DNA of 64,000 bases from Flavobacteriales bacterium (GTDB taxonomy: Bacteria; Bacteroidota; Bacteroidia; NS11-12g; UBA9320). Below the pieces are notes generated by a model. It was not told the DNA's origin. It did not search any database and worked only from the letters and a program-made list of their open reading frames with translations. Positions 18,566 through 28,255 of this stretch are shown here, piece by piece. Position 1 is the first letter of the stretch; the number at the start of each line of letters is the position of its first letter. The translations under genes were made by a program, and so were the position numbers. Where the stretch lies: assembly GCA_020635435.1 (NCBI GenBank), contig JACJZU010000002.1, positions 372,001 to 436,000 on the forward strand, written 5' to 3'.

Positions 18566-19603
18566 ATGACGGAAGTGCCGTTCTTTCGAGGTTGGGTCGT
18601 TCAGTTAAAATCCTATACTCTGGGCTTGCTGCTACTGCCGGTAGTTGCAGTATTTTCCTGTAGAGACGATATTGTTGATGGCAAATGGCCGCTTCCGGAA
18701 ATTGATGGGTGGTATGTTCTGGGATCCATGCACGACACCATCCGAGGAATGGATCAAAGCGCACAATTCATTTGGATCGCGACACAGAATAATGGTTTAG
18801 TGCGCTGTTCAAAATCCGATGGTTCTCTGAAGTATTTCAATACAACTACATCCACCTTACCCGACAATTTCCTCACATCGGTATTGGTTGAACATGAATC
18901 ATCGATATGGATCGGAAGCGAGCATAAAGGTCTGATCCATTTCGATGGGGATGCATTTGAGATCTTTGATACGACTTCCGGTTATTTACCGCATCATACA
19001 GTTAGAGCTCTGGCACTGGATAGCACAGGGGATCTCTGGGTTGGTACACTTGGGGGATTGGCCAAACTGCAAGGTGGGCATTCAACCCATTATACCTCTC
19101 AGAATACCAATGGACAGCTTCCCGATCCATTGATCCAGAGTTTGGGGGTAGCCCCGGATGGAAGCCTGTGGATCGGTACCAGAACATCGGGTTTGGTGCA
19201 TTTACAGGGAGCGCAATGGAAGCACTACGATCCTTCCGATTCACCACTAACTGATCCTTTTATCCGAACCTTCTTCTGGCATGATCGTACCATGTGGTTT
19301 TCGAGTTTTCAGAGTTTCTATAGTATAAAGGACATGGTTTGGGAGGTGTTCTCAAAGGAGAACACGGGTATTGTTTCTCCTTACGTGAACGATCTGGCCA
19401 TTACCGATTCTGCAAGGAAATACTTCGCGACCCATGAAGGTTTCAGCATTTGGGATCCAGAAGGAGGGTGGAAGAATTTTGTAGAGGAATTACCCCATCC
19501 GATCTGTGAGCAGGTTCTCATCGATGAGAATGGCCTGGTTTGGGTCGGAACTTTTGGTGGTTTAGCAGTGTATAAGCCTGAAGGAGTGGATGCTCCATGG
19601 TGA
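18566..19603 (+). CDS. Two-component-regulator-propeller-like lipoprotein
   Basis: A 345-residue protein with an N-terminal hydrophobic stretch ending in VAVFSCRDD, a lipobox-like site, so probably a lipoprotein. The rest is a beta-propeller built of repeats with the signature I/V-W-I-G-T/S plus GGL/GLV/GLI (IWIGSEHKGLIHFDG, LWVGTLGGLAKL, LWIGTRTSGLVHL, VWVGTFGGLAVYKP). Such propellers normally form the sensor part of hybrid two-component systems, but no kinase domain is attached here. It is separated by 5 bases from the cytochrome gene. Confidence 0.75.
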   Translation: MTEVPFFRGWVVQLKSYTLGLLLLPVVAVFSCRDDIVDGKWPLPEIDGWYVLGSMHDTIRGMDQSAQFIWIATQNNGLVRCSKSDGSLKYFNTTTSTLPDNFLTSVLVEHESSIWIGSEHKGLIHFDGDAFEIFDTTSGYLPHHTVRALALDSTGDLWVGTLGGLAKLQGGHSTHYTSQNTNGQLPDPLIQSLGVAPDGSLWIGTRTSGLVHLQGAQWKHYDPSDSPLTDPFIRTFFWHDRTMWFSSFQSFYSIKDMVWEVFSKENTGIVSPYVNDLAITDSARKYFATHEGFSIWDPEGGWKNFVEELPHPICEQVLIDENGLVWVGTFGGLAVYKPEGVDAPW

Positions 19604-19678
19604 TTGGGTATAGGTTCCCTTTCGTTTGCCAAAGCATTGTACTGCTGTGTTGAATGCACTTATTTTGCCGTTCAACCA

Positions 19679-20239
19679 ATGAAGGAACACCTCACATGGA
19701 TCTTGCTCAGCGCGGCATGCGTTGTGATAGGTGGATTGCTCATTCTTGTCGGGCTTCTCTCAAACCGAAAGAGTCTTTTTCGTTTGGGAATTCTGTTGGT
19801 GTTGCCCGGATCCTTAACCATTACCTATTTGATGATACGCGACTCCCGCGCCCTGTTCGAGCGCGCACGCGAAGCAATCAAACCCCGAACCGGATTGGAG
19901 ATCTATGCTGCCCTATTCGAACAACCCGCCCCGGCATGCGTGGAGGTGCTACATCACCGCGATCAGGTCATACCAAAGATCGATTATGCGATCTGGTTGG
20001 AGCTGCGAACTTGTCCGGATGAGATGCGACGTCTTTTAAGCCTACGTTCCTATCAACATCAATTCAAAGAAACCAGCAGCTCACCCAAAAGATCAACCGA
20101 ACCCAATTGGTTCGATCCACTCGTTTTGGGAGACAGCGCCCACTATTTCCGCTTCGAACAAGACGATTACGGAAATGGCACCTACCTCGTCCTTTCCAAA
20201 GACAGCACCCACCTGTTCTGCAAAGACATCGCCGATTAA
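19679..20239 (+). CDS. Membrane protein of unknown function
   Basis: The frame is open from 19604, but the ATG at 19679 (MKEHLTWILLSA) gives a clean N-terminal membrane hairpin: two hydrophobic segments (about residues 5-25 and 33-50) followed by a soluble domain of some 130 residues. That domain has a CxE pattern (ACVEVLHHRD), a region rich in Ser/Lys, and ends with TYLVLSKDSTHLFCKDIAD. No family is recognised. The gene is followed at once by the G-free minisatellite. Confidence 0.6.
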   Translation: MKEHLTWILLSAACVVIGGLLILVGLLSNRKSLFRLGILLVLPGSLTITYLMIRDSRALFERAREAIKPRTGLEIYAALFEQPAPACVEVLHHRDQVIPKIDYAIWLELRTCPDEMRRLLSLRSYQHQFKETSSSPKRSTEPNWFDPLVLGDSAHYFRFEQDDYGNGTYLVLSKDSTHLFCKDIAD

Positions 20240-20253
20240 CCCTCACCCCACCT

Positions 20254-20530
20254 CCATCCACCTAACTTCCTATCCTCCTATCCTCCTAACTTCCTATCCT
20301 CCCAACTTCCTATCCTCCTAACTTCCCATCCACCTAACTTCCTATCCTCCTAACTTCCTATCCTCCCAACTTCCTATCCTCCCAACTTCCTATCCTCCTA
20401 ACTTCCCATCCTCCTAACTTCCCATCCTCCTAACTTCCCATCCTCCTAACTTCCCATCCTCCTAACTTCCTATCCTCCTAACTTCCCATACTCCTAACTT
20501 CCCATCCTCCTAACTTCCCATCCCCCCCCC
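20254..20530 (+). repeat. 16-bp G-free minisatellite (about 16 copies)
   Basis: Tandem copies of a 16-base unit, CC(T/C)ATCC(T/A)CC(T/C)AACTT, run from 20254 to 20516. They have three variable positions and one 8-base extra insertion near the start, followed by a run of nine C at 20522-20530. The plus strand has no G at all between 20235 and 20537. The minus strand therefore carries regularly spaced GG and AGGAGG blocks. It begins right after the stop of the membrane protein gene. Confidence 0.9.
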
Positions 20531-20626
20531 AACAATCGTCAAATCAACCCCGTTCACCGTATTTTTTACCGTTCCTCCCCTGGTACATCCAAATTGCGAT
20601 CCCATAAACCCGAGAATGCATAAGTG

Positions 20627-21616
20627 ATGGACAAAGTTCAAATGAAAGCTGCCTGCCGATTCCGATACAGCAGACCCGATAAACTGAAGATAATAAATGT
20701 CCCCGTACCTGAACCGGGCAGGAGGGAGGTGCTCGTCAAAGTACATGCATCAACCGTAAACCGGACAGATTGTGCCGTATTGCTTGGCAAACCATTGATC
20801 ATGCGGGCCTTTACCGGATTGTTCCGCCCCCGGATCCCGGTTACCGGAACAGATTTCGCCGGTGAAGTAATACAGATCGGATCGGAGGTTTCCGGATTTC
20901 AAAAGGGAGACCGGGTTTGGGGCATGAACGACAACGGAGCGGGATCCCATGCGGAATACATGAGCGCTGATTCCCAAAAAGGACTGTCTAAACTGCCTGA
21001 TGGTATTTCCTACGAAACTGCAGCGGCATCTGCTGAGGCAGCGCATTATGCCTATTTCATGCTTAGAAGAATGAAGATCAAACCCGGAACGAGGGTTTTG
21101 GTGAATGGAGCCACAGGAGCGATAGGTTCGGCATTGATACAGTTCCTGCATTATGAAGGTGCTGAGGTGTCCGCTGTATGTGGAAAAGCGCACTTCGAAA
21201 GGATCCGTCAACTAGGCGTGAAGGAGTTATTCGATTACCAAACGCAGGATTTTACAGAGAGCCGCCTCGAATTCGATTATGTGATCGATGCCGTAGGTAA
21301 GCGCACTTTCGGTGCATGTAAGAAGGTATTGAAGAGGGGTGGGGTCTATATCTCATCCGAGCCCGGTCCGGGTTGGCAGAATCTATTCCTTGCGCTCTTC
21401 ACTGCTCCCACAAAAGGAAAGCGCGTGCTTTTTCCCGTTCCGGGTTCAACCACTGAAAGTCATGGTTATATTGGACGATTACTTGCTGAAAAGCGATTTC
21501 AACCGCTAATCGATCGAAGCTATTCCCTGGACAGTATTGCTGAAGCGTTCGAATACGTTCTAACCGGACAGAAGATCGGCAATGTGCTCCTTTCCTTTTC
21601 CGATCCGTTCAATTGA
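20627..21616 (+). CDS. Zinc-independent alcohol dehydrogenase/NADPH:quinone reductase-like (MDR family)
   Basis: About 330 residues of the medium-chain dehydrogenase/reductase superfamily, quinone reductase branch. The N-terminal GroES-like domain contains PVPEPGRREVLVKVHASTVNRTD and a GTDFAGEVIQIG motif. The cofactor domain has VLVNGATGAIGSALIQFLHYEGAEV, the AxGxxG-type NADPH motif. The catalytic-zinc cysteine is absent, as expected for this branch. ATG 20627 is used; ATG 20642 (MKAACRFRY) matches the usual family N-terminus and is a good alternative. The gene ends 9 bases before a convergent gene. Confidence 0.85.
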   Translation: MDKVQMKAACRFRYSRPDKLKIINVPVPEPGRREVLVKVHASTVNRTDCAVLLGKPLIMRAFTGLFRPRIPVTGTDFAGEVIQIGSEVSGFQKGDRVWGMNDNGAGSHAEYMSADSQKGLSKLPDGISYETAAASAEAAHYAYFMLRRMKIKPGTRVLVNGATGAIGSALIQFLHYEGAEVSAVCGKAHFERIRQLGVKELFDYQTQDFTESRLEFDYVIDAVGKRTFGACKKVLKRGGVYISSEPGPGWQNLFLALFTAPTKGKRVLFPVPGSTTESHGYIGRLLAEKRFQPLIDRSYSLDSIAEAFEYVLTGQKIGNVLLSFSDPFN

Positions 21617-21625
21617 TGAACTCGT

Positions 21626-22105
21626 TCAGGGAGTTATAACAAGGCGTTCTGTTAAAAGCTCTCGTTCCGTTCGGACCGATACGGCATAGGTGGCAGGTGG
21701 CAGATCAACCTGTACCTGTTCCCCGGGGAACACGATCTGATCCAGGAGCAATCGACCACGCATGTCGAAAATGCTCAGGGTCATTTGTCCGGTTCTACTG
21801 CTTTCGATCCGAAAACTTCCCCTGTTCGGATTTGGAAAGATCTTTACAGAACTTAATGATCGGGTTAATATGTTACCGGTATTCAACGGTATCATTGGTT
21901 GTTGGAATCCGTTCGTTAGCGAATCGTTTTGTGTGGTGGTGAGAAGATCGCCGCATGTGGCACTCATTTCAACACTTTCGTACCCGAAGGCGGCGATCAC
22001 CTGTCGTTCAACGACCTGACCGCGAAGCCAGGTCGGTTGAATCAACAGGAACAACAAAACGAGCACGAAATGGCTTTGAATTTCTTTCATGATTGCGTTC
22101 ATCAT
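21626..22105 (-). CDS. Very small T9SS type A sorting-domain protein
   Basis: Only 159 residues: a signal peptide (FVLVLLFLLIQPTWLRGQ), about 50 residues of linker, and a complete T9SS type A C-terminal domain (VKIFPNPNRGSF, MTLSIFDMRGRLLL, LPPATYAVSV, ERLVIT). There is almost no cargo between the signal and the sorting domain apart from a stretch with one Cys (SATCGDLLTT). The start codon overlaps the stop of the giant S74 gene (ATGA junction), so the two are translationally coupled. Its job may be tied to surface placement of that protein. Confidence 0.85.
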   Translation of the reverse strand: MMNAIMKEIQSHFVLVLLFLLIQPTWLRGQVVERQVIAAFGYESVEMSATCGDLLTTTQNDSLTNGFQQPMIPLNTGNILTRSLSSVKIFPNPNRGSFRIESSRTGQMTLSIFDMRGRLLLDQIVFPGEQVQVDLPPATYAVSVRTERELLTERLVITP

Positions 22106-25100
22106 TGGTTTGAATCCAATCGGGTCAGTATAGCTTGAACTTGACCGGACAAATTGCCGATCTCCTTTCGGAGTGAATCATTGTCCTTGTGCAATTCATC
22201 GTTTTCAAGTTTCAATTCCTTCAGCGCCTCCACCAGAACGGGTATAAGGGCCGTATAGTTCACGGATAGGTAACCTTCTGCATCAGTATCCACCAGGTGG
22301 GGTAGAACCTGCTGAACCTCCTGTGCGATGAACCCATATTGCAATTGTGTCGTATCGTGATTTCGAAGTCCGTTCCAGTAATATTGTTTACCTTTCAGCG
22401 CCATCAGGTTCCCGAAAGGATCTGTGATGGATCCAACATTCTTTTTCAATCGGGCATCTGAACTCTGTGTAAGTGTTCCGGCCAAAAGCGCGTTTCCATT
22501 CTTATAAACCACGAATGCCGAAGATCTGCTGCTATTGGATTGCCCATTGCCAAGCACAAATAATCGATTACCGGAGGTTATACCATTTGCATTCCAGGAA
22601 GTGACTGTATCGTTGAACGAACCGAAGACGGTTTCGGCGTAGCTTTGGGCGATCAGGCCATTCCCACTTCCGATATGGCTCAACTTGCCATAGGCTTTGT
22701 TCTGTTCGCCACCGCAGATCGAGGAACCATATCGAAGAGCCCGGTTGCGTTTTCCGCCACCGATAAATGTGTTGGTGTCTCGTGCATAGTTGGCTGTTCC
22801 ACCCAAAATACTGGCAAATTGCCCGCGAACTGCGTTGGATTGTCCGCCGCCTATTACCCCATAGTAGGAGGAATCGTAGTTGGCATCGCCACCACCAATG
22901 AATGTATACGCTTCAACGGCTTTATTTCCGCTACCCCCGCAGATCACACCGGCATAGGAGTTGTTGTAATTGTAACCTCCTCCCAAAATTCCGTTCAGGT
23001 TTCCTTGCATCTCATTGTATACACCTCCGCCAATTACTCCGTATTCACTCGCAAGGGTATTGTTCGCCCCACCGCCCATGAAGGATGCATAACCCCCTAC
23101 TTTGTTGAAGGATCCGCTCACGATCGCACCATTGCTGCCTTCAACCCGGTTGTAGGAACCTGAACCGACAAAACCATATTCCACGAAGTCCGTGGTTTGG
23201 TTGTTGTGTCCACCAAGGATACTGTTGAATTTTTGCTTGACTTGATTTTCCTGTCCGAATACATAAGTGCACTGCAGGTTAATACTGTCTCTGTCCCAAC
23301 CTTTTGTAGCATTCTTGCCCACTCGAAGTGAGGCATATTGCTTGTCGAACATCAGTCGGCTATCGTCGGAACTGGTGGACTGATTGTTGTCGATCGACTT
23401 GGAGCCAACGATGAAGACCAGTGTGTCATTCAAGTAGTTCAGGTAGACCTTGCTGCTGTCGTTAACGAAGGCACCACTTGCCGATGAGCTTCCTCCACCG
23501 GATGTTGGGGTAGACCAGTACAGATCGCCCATTCCGTTTGTGGTTAATACTTGCCCTTGTGTGCCATCGAAATTTGGATAATTCACTGTGTCGGAACCGT
23601 TGGATAGGGCAATTGGGCCGTTGAGGTGCAAGAGGTTATCCTTGCGCAGAACGAGGGCATCGTGCGTTTTACCGGCTGCTCCGTTCCCAATTACGAGAAG
23701 CCGGTCGGACGAATCCGCTGCTGTGCGGTTCGCCGGTGTGTACAGCGTGTTGTAGTAGCCGAGTACGATCTCCCCATAAGAGGCTGATATGGCATGATCA
23801 CCGGCCGCTACGCCATAATCTCCGGCTACGCCACTTTTCCGACCGCTTAAAACACCGGCGTAGTTCGCAACAATTGCGTTGGATCGCCCACCTGCAATAC
23901 TGGAACCATTTCCTTGTATGATATTGGTGTCGCCACCGCCGATAAATCCGGAACTCCCGGCGATAATATTGGCATGCCCACCTGCGATGAGGGAATAGTC
24001 CCCTTGTATGGCATTTCGTTCGCCACCGCCTATTGCGTTAAAATTCGTGAGAATGCGATTGTGTGAACCCGCGCCAATGTATCCGAATTTGCCCTCGATC
24101 TTATTTGAATCCCCTCCGGACACCGCACTGAAACCTGCAAGAACCTGATTTCCAAAACCTGCACCCACGAATGCGTAATCGCCATTGGCTGTATTCCCGA
24201 AGCCACCACTTACGGCACTCATGGTGTCGTGACTCAGATTCATCATACCACCGGACACAACTCCATTTAAACCCAGGACGCGGTTCTGTATACCTGAACC
24301 AATGAATCCGTAATTGTTCTCGATCGTGTTGTCGTAACCGCCTGCAATGGCATTGAATTCCCCATTTTCATCGTTTTTATATCCCGAACCGATAAAACTG
24401 CTTTTTCCTTTCGCCTCATTTTCTTCCCCGGCCACTACAGCGCTGTTCGATCCCTGAACCTTGTTGCGTTTTCCACCACCTATAAATGCCTGGAAGGCCG
24501 ATGCCGTGTTCTCACTCCCGTTGTGCACACCACTGTTGTTGAATTCAGTCTTGTTCGACGAACCGCCGGATACTACAGAACTTTCTCCCGTACTGGAGTT
24601 ATTGGCCCCTCCTCCAACATACGAAGCATTTCCAACTGCCTTGTTTGCCGTTCCACTGTGCACGCCGGAATAGATACCCGATGCTGTGTTCACCAAACCA
24701 CCACCTACGGTGGAGAAATTCGACGTTGCCTGGTTCAATCCACCACCGACAACTGTCGCAAATGAATCCGAAGCGGAGTTGAGATACCCCCCACCCACGA
24801 ATGCCCCCACAGCCAGGGCTTTGTTATCGAACCCGGCTGCGAAGGAATACAGACCCATACTATCTGTGTTGAACTGTTTGTCGGACGCATATCCTGCCCG
24901 GAAGGCTGCACGATTCTTGACGAACAGCATACGGCTATTGTCGGCAGAAGAGGCGCCATTGTCATTTACCGAATCGGCTCCGAAAATGAAATTGATGTCC
25001 TCATCCCAGGTTTTAAGCCACACATTTGTGCTGTCGTTATTCCAAACGCCACCTTTATTGATGATGGAGATGGCCTCGTCGCCATAATAGAACGTATCGC

Positions 25101-27522
25101 GCGTGATGCGAACTTTCTTGGGGTCGATCCAGAATGCCTGTCCGGCACCATCGGTACTCAGGTACTGCCCTTTATTCCCGTCGGTCAGTGGCATTTTATA
25201 GGCCTGATTGATCTGGAGTTCAGCGTTTATATCCAAAGTTCGCTGATCGAAACTTCCCCGGATCAATGCCGGGATCTTTCCGGTAGTATCGAGAAAGTTG
25301 TTGATAATGAGCATATTGGATCCGCTATCCAATGCGCCGGAAAACGGACCAATGAATACGTTGTTATCTCCTTTGGATTGAAATCCGCTGTACGTACCGA
25401 GGTGCAAATTGTACTTTCCGCTAGAAGTGTGACCTGCGAATGAACCTACCTGAACGTTTCGGTCGCCTTTCGAATCAAAACCGGCCTGAGCACCCATGGC
25501 CACATTGAGTTCTGCACTGCTATCGGGAGCTTGTCCGTAACCGGCATACGGCCCAACGTAGGTGTTGGCGAAGCTGTTTAGATCGTTTGCGCCTGCGTAT
25601 GTACCTATTGCTACGGTACCCCGAGCGCTGTCTGATGAGTAGAGAGCCAGGTGTCCCAGTGCCACATTTTCGAATCCATCGACTAAATTGGATAAACTAT
25701 TAGCTCCAATAGCCAAATTTCGTTCTGTGTTGGAATTTACGGATGGATCCAAAGCTGATTCCATGCCCTTTGGACCAATAACAATATTGTTGAACGTATC
25801 ATTCCCAATTATGGCTTGTTCGCCAAGAACCACACCGCCCCGGGCGCTAAAATGCCCTACGCTTTTATTGGCAGATCGCAGGCGAAGAGGTTCGTGGTTC
25901 GTGGTACCAATAAATGCGCCCGAATCCGGAGCGTTTCCTTGTGTGGTCCAAAATGTATTGCCCAAGAGGAGTGAGTCAGAACCATGTATGAGGGTATCAC
26001 CTTGAAGTTTTAATTCAGGTAGTGGCGTCCAATCCAATTTTCCTTTGCCGTTCGTTGTGATCACATCGCCTGCCTTTCCATCGCCAATGGGCAAGGTATA
26101 GGCAGAATCGATCGTAAGTGAACCTCCAATGTTAAGGGTCCTTGAATCAAACCTTCCCTGAAGTAATTCGCGCTTTTCGGCATTTGCTACGATAAATGCA
26201 TTCGATGATGTATCGTTTTGTCCGGCCTCGTACCCTAAGAACACATTCTGATTTCCGGTTGCCTCATTTCCACTGAGCATTCCGATATAAGTATTGTTGT
26301 AAACATATTTCTTGTTGGATGCAGCTCCTGAAAATGCACCCAAATAGGTGTTATTGAAGGAAACGCTATCGTTGGCACCGCTTGTATATCCAATGGCAAC
26401 GTTGTATGAGCTGTGTGCTGCATCACTTAAGGCATATTCACCTATGGCAATGTTCTTAACGGTTTGAGTCGAATTTGAAAGCACCTTCTGTCCAATTCCA
26501 ATATTCGCATTCCCGGTTTGATCCTTGATCAGACTCTCATTTCCAATGGCAATATTGGAGTTGAATGGGCTAGGATTCAAACCGTTATGATCCCCAAGCA
26601 TGATCGAGTAAGGGCTGATTTGTCCGAAATCGGTATTGTTAACCCGAAACCTTAAGGGCTGGTCGTTCAGCGTTCCAATGAAATACGAGCTATCCGCTGT
26701 ATTGCCTTTTGTGCCCCAATATCTATTTCGCTGGTCGGGCAATACGATGAAACCTCCCCGGTCGAGGAATATGGTGTCGTTTCGCAGACTCAGTCGCTGT
26801 TCATCGGTATTGGCATCGGGAGGCAGCACAACGAAACCACCATTTTCAAGATAGATCGTATCGTTGCTCCTGCTGATCTGTTGCCGGTCGGTATCCGGTG
26901 GTAGCTTCACGAATCCGCCGTCGTCCAGAAACAAGGTATCGTTGGAGATGCGCAGTTTCTGGGGAGGAGCGTTCACATATCTGCTCAGATCCACGGCTCC
27001 CTGCGGACCGGCATGACTGATGAACAAACTGTCGTTTCGAAGATTCAAAGATTGGATCTCGTTACCCGGATCGTTGTCGGCATCGTCGACCCGGTCATTC
27101 ACCACATTCAGTGCCTGATCTGCTACTCGCGCATAGGGTGTATACTGCAAATAAGTTGGCGGTATGAGCTGTGTGCCATCCACAAATACGGAAATGGCAT
27201 ATTGACGCACTTGCAAGGTCCCATTGGGCAGTGTATCAATCCATGAAATGTCGGATTGCCTGCCTACTACCGCTTTGCCGCCACCAACGATCAGGTTGAC
27301 CATTCCATAGGCGGAAGTAGTTGTGAGGTGTTCTTCAGCATAACGTGTTTCAAAGGTTTGGGAATTGAATGTTGATAGTTCAAAACGAACCGTTACCTGT
27401 TCGTTCACCCTTGGTTTACCTTGTACGTCGCGCAAAACAGCCTGGTAGTTGAACAATGCCTGGGCGTTGCTTATCGATCCAAACAGACCCAATGCAAACA
27501 GCGAAAAGAGTATTCGTCTCAT
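22102..27522 (-). CDS. Giant YadA-head-repeat surface protein with peptidase S74 C-terminus
   Basis: About 1806 residues from the ATG at 27522 (MRRILFSLFALG, a signal peptide); an ATG at 27543 adds seven residues. After an N-terminal domain come three repeats of the pattern NDT-I/L-x-L-x-x-GGF-x-x-LP. Long blocks of YadA/trimeric-adhesin head repeats follow (SGGxxN, VGGGxNN, IGSG and similar every 14-16 residues). Near residue 1687 starts an intramolecular-chaperone/peptidase S74 domain: SSDARLKKNVGSI, then YGFIAQEVQQVLPHLV and VNYTALIPVLVEALKEL, ending in a coiled coil. S74 domains trimerise, help folding and self-cleave before the Ser of SDxRxK. No T9SS tail is present in this protein itself. 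Confidence 0.9.
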   Translation of the reverse strand: MRRILFSLFALGLFGSISNAQALFNYQAVLRDVQGKPRVNEQVTVRFELSTFNSQTFETRYAEEHLTTTSAYGMVNLIVGGGKAVVGRQSDISWIDTLPNGTLQVRQYAISVFVDGTQLIPPTYLQYTPYARVADQALNVVNDRVDDADNDPGNEIQSLNLRNDSLFISHAGPQGAVDLSRYVNAPPQKLRISNDTLFLDDGGFVKLPPDTDRQQISRSNDTIYLENGGFVVLPPDANTDEQRLSLRNDTIFLDRGGFIVLPDQRNRYWGTKGNTADSSYFIGTLNDQPLRFRVNNTDFGQISPYSIMLGDHNGLNPSPFNSNIAIGNESLIKDQTGNANIGIGQKVLSNSTQTVKNIAIGEYALSDAAHSSYNVAIGYTSGANDSVSFNNTYLGAFSGAASNKKYVYNNTYIGMLSGNEATGNQNVFLGYEAGQNDTSSNAFIVANAEKRELLQGRFDSRTLNIGGSLTIDSAYTLPIGDGKAGDVITTNGKGKLDWTPLPELKLQGDTLIHGSDSLLLGNTFWTTQGNAPDSGAFIGTTNHEPLRLRSANKSVGHFSARGGVVLGEQAIIGNDTFNNIVIGPKGMESALDPSVNSNTERNLAIGANSLSNLVDGFENVALGHLALYSSDSARGTVAIGTYAGANDLNSFANTYVGPYAGYGQAPDSSAELNVAMGAQAGFDSKGDRNVQVGSFAGHTSSGKYNLHLGTYSGFQSKGDNNVFIGPFSGALDSGSNMLIINNFLDTTGKIPALIRGSFDQRTLDINAELQINQAYKMPLTDGNKGQYLSTDGAGQAFWIDPKKVRITRDTFYYGDEAISIINKGGVWNNDSTNVWLKTWDEDINFIFGADSVNDNGASSADNSRMLFVKNRAAFRAGYASDKQFNTDSMGLYSFAAGFDNKALAVGAFVGGGYLNSASDSFATVVGGGLNQATSNFSTVGGGLVNTASGIYSGVHSGTANKAVGNASYVGGGANNSSTGESSVVSGGSSNKTEFNNSGVHNGSENTASAFQAFIGGGKRNKVQGSNSAVVAGEENEAKGKSSFIGSGYKNDENGEFNAIAGGYDNTIENNYGFIGSGIQNRVLGLNGVVSGGMMNLSHDTMSAVSGGFGNTANGDYAFVGAGFGNQVLAGFSAVSGGDSNKIEGKFGYIGAGSHNRILTNFNAIGGGERNAIQGDYSLIAGGHANIIAGSSGFIGGGDTNIIQGNGSSIAGGRSNAIVANYAGVLSGRKSGVAGDYGVAAGDHAISASYGEIVLGYYNTLYTPANRTAADSSDRLLVIGNGAAGKTHDALVLRKDNLLHLNGPIALSNGSDTVNYPNFDGTQGQVLTTNGMGDLYWSTPTSGGGSSSASGAFVNDSSKVYLNYLNDTLVFIVGSKSIDNNQSTSSDDSRLMFDKQYASLRVGKNATKGWDRDSINLQCTYVFGQENQVKQKFNSILGGHNNQTTDFVEYGFVGSGSYNRVEGSNGAIVSGSFNKVGGYASFMGGGANNTLASEYGVIGGGVYNEMQGNLNGILGGGYNYNNSYAGVICGGSGNKAVEAYTFIGGGDANYDSSYYGVIGGGQSNAVRGQFASILGGTANYARDTNTFIGGGKRNRALRYGSSICGGEQNKAYGKLSHIGSGNGLIAQSYAETVFGSFNDTVTSWNANGITSGNRLFVLGNGQSNSSRSSAFVVYKNGNALLAGTLTQSSDARLKKNVGSITDPFGNLMALKGKQYYWNGLRNHDTTQLQYGFIAQEVQQVLPHLVDTDAEGYLSVNYTALIPVLVEALKELKLENDELHKDNDSLRKEIGNLSGQVQAILTRLDSNQ

Positions 27523-27591
27523 GTCTTGTTGTTTTACCAACAAAGGTGAGGTCTCAACAATGGTGCTGGGAGCGGGTTTACCCGTAAATTG

Positions 27592-27612
27592 AAAAATAGG
27601 GGAATACCCCTA
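27592..27612 (-). terminator. Intrinsic terminator of the kinase/response-regulator operon
   Basis: Read on the minus strand: TAGGGG, loop TATT, CCCCTA (27612-27597), then five T (27596-27592). It lies 23 bases after the response-regulator stop. A second short dyad, CGGGT-TT-ACCCG (27573-27584), lies between it and the giant adhesin gene and could be a regulator site. Confidence 0.7.
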
Positions 27613-27634
27613 GACGGTCAAAGGGACAAGGTCT

Positions 27635-28255
27635 TCAGATCAATGCCTTCTCGTAGGCGATTTTTATCAGATGAGCCACATTGCTCGCATCCAGTTTCAG
27701 CAGCATATTCGTACGGTGTGCCTCAACCGTTTTAACGCTCAGAAAGAGTTTATCTCCGATCTCCTTGGAGGAAAGTCCATCCGCCAGAAGTTGGAGGATC
27801 TCCTTTTCCCTTCGGGTGAGTACAATTCGGTTCGTTTCGGCTCCCGGACCTCCGGTGATCACATATTCCGAGATCTTGGGGTCGATCGCATTTCTACCCT
27901 GAACAACTTCCGTTATTACGTGGAGAAGAACCTCTTCTCCGGATTCCTTCAACACATACCCGCTAGCGCCATTGCGGAACATATTGCGCACAAAACTACC
28001 GTCGTGAAAGGAACTGAAACCAATGAGCAATACATGCGGGAAACGTTTTTTCACCTCTTTGCAGAATTGCATGCCATCTCCGTCGGGCAGTTGAATGTCG
28101 GTGAGCACCAGATCGGTATCTGCACGAAGGTTGTTGAGCGCAGATCGCAGATCTTGTGCAGTCCAAAGAACTTGAAATCCGTTTCGCTCAAGCAGGGATC
28201 GCACACCTTCCACCACAACCGGATGGTCGTCCAATATACCGATCTTCAAACTCAT
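27635..28255 (-). CDS. NarL/LuxR-family response regulator
   Basis: A 206-residue two-component response regulator. The receiver domain has the acidic pair Asp9/Asp10, the phosphorylated Asp53 in LVLTDIQLPDGDG, and a Lys in GYVLKESG. The C-terminal LuxR-type HTH (about 145-205) reads LTRREKEILQLLADGLSSKEIGDKLFLSVKTVEAHR. The start overlaps the stop of the histidine kinase gene by 4 bases, so this is its cognate partner. A terminator follows, so the adhesin genes downstream are a separate unit but a plausible target. Confidence 0.93.
   Translation of the reverse strand: MSLKIGILDDHPVVVEGVRSLLERNGFQVLWTAQDLRSALNNLRADTDLVLTDIQLPDGDGMQFCKEVKKRFPHVLLIGFSSFHDGSFVRNMFRNGASGYVLKESGEEVLLHVITEVVQGRNAIDPKISEYVITGGPGAETNRIVLTRREKEILQLLADGLSSKEIGDKLFLSVKTVEAHRTNMLLKLDASNVAHLIKIAYEKALI

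Noticed and set aside
20254..20530. CRISPR array
   Set aside because: The 16-bp units are directly tandem with no unique spacers, so it is a minisatellite.
22645..23163. 172-residue plus-strand frame inside the YadA/S74 gene
   Set aside because: Caused by the low-complexity Gly/Asn repeats of the giant minus-strand gene; same for the other plus-strand frames between 22600 and 26900.
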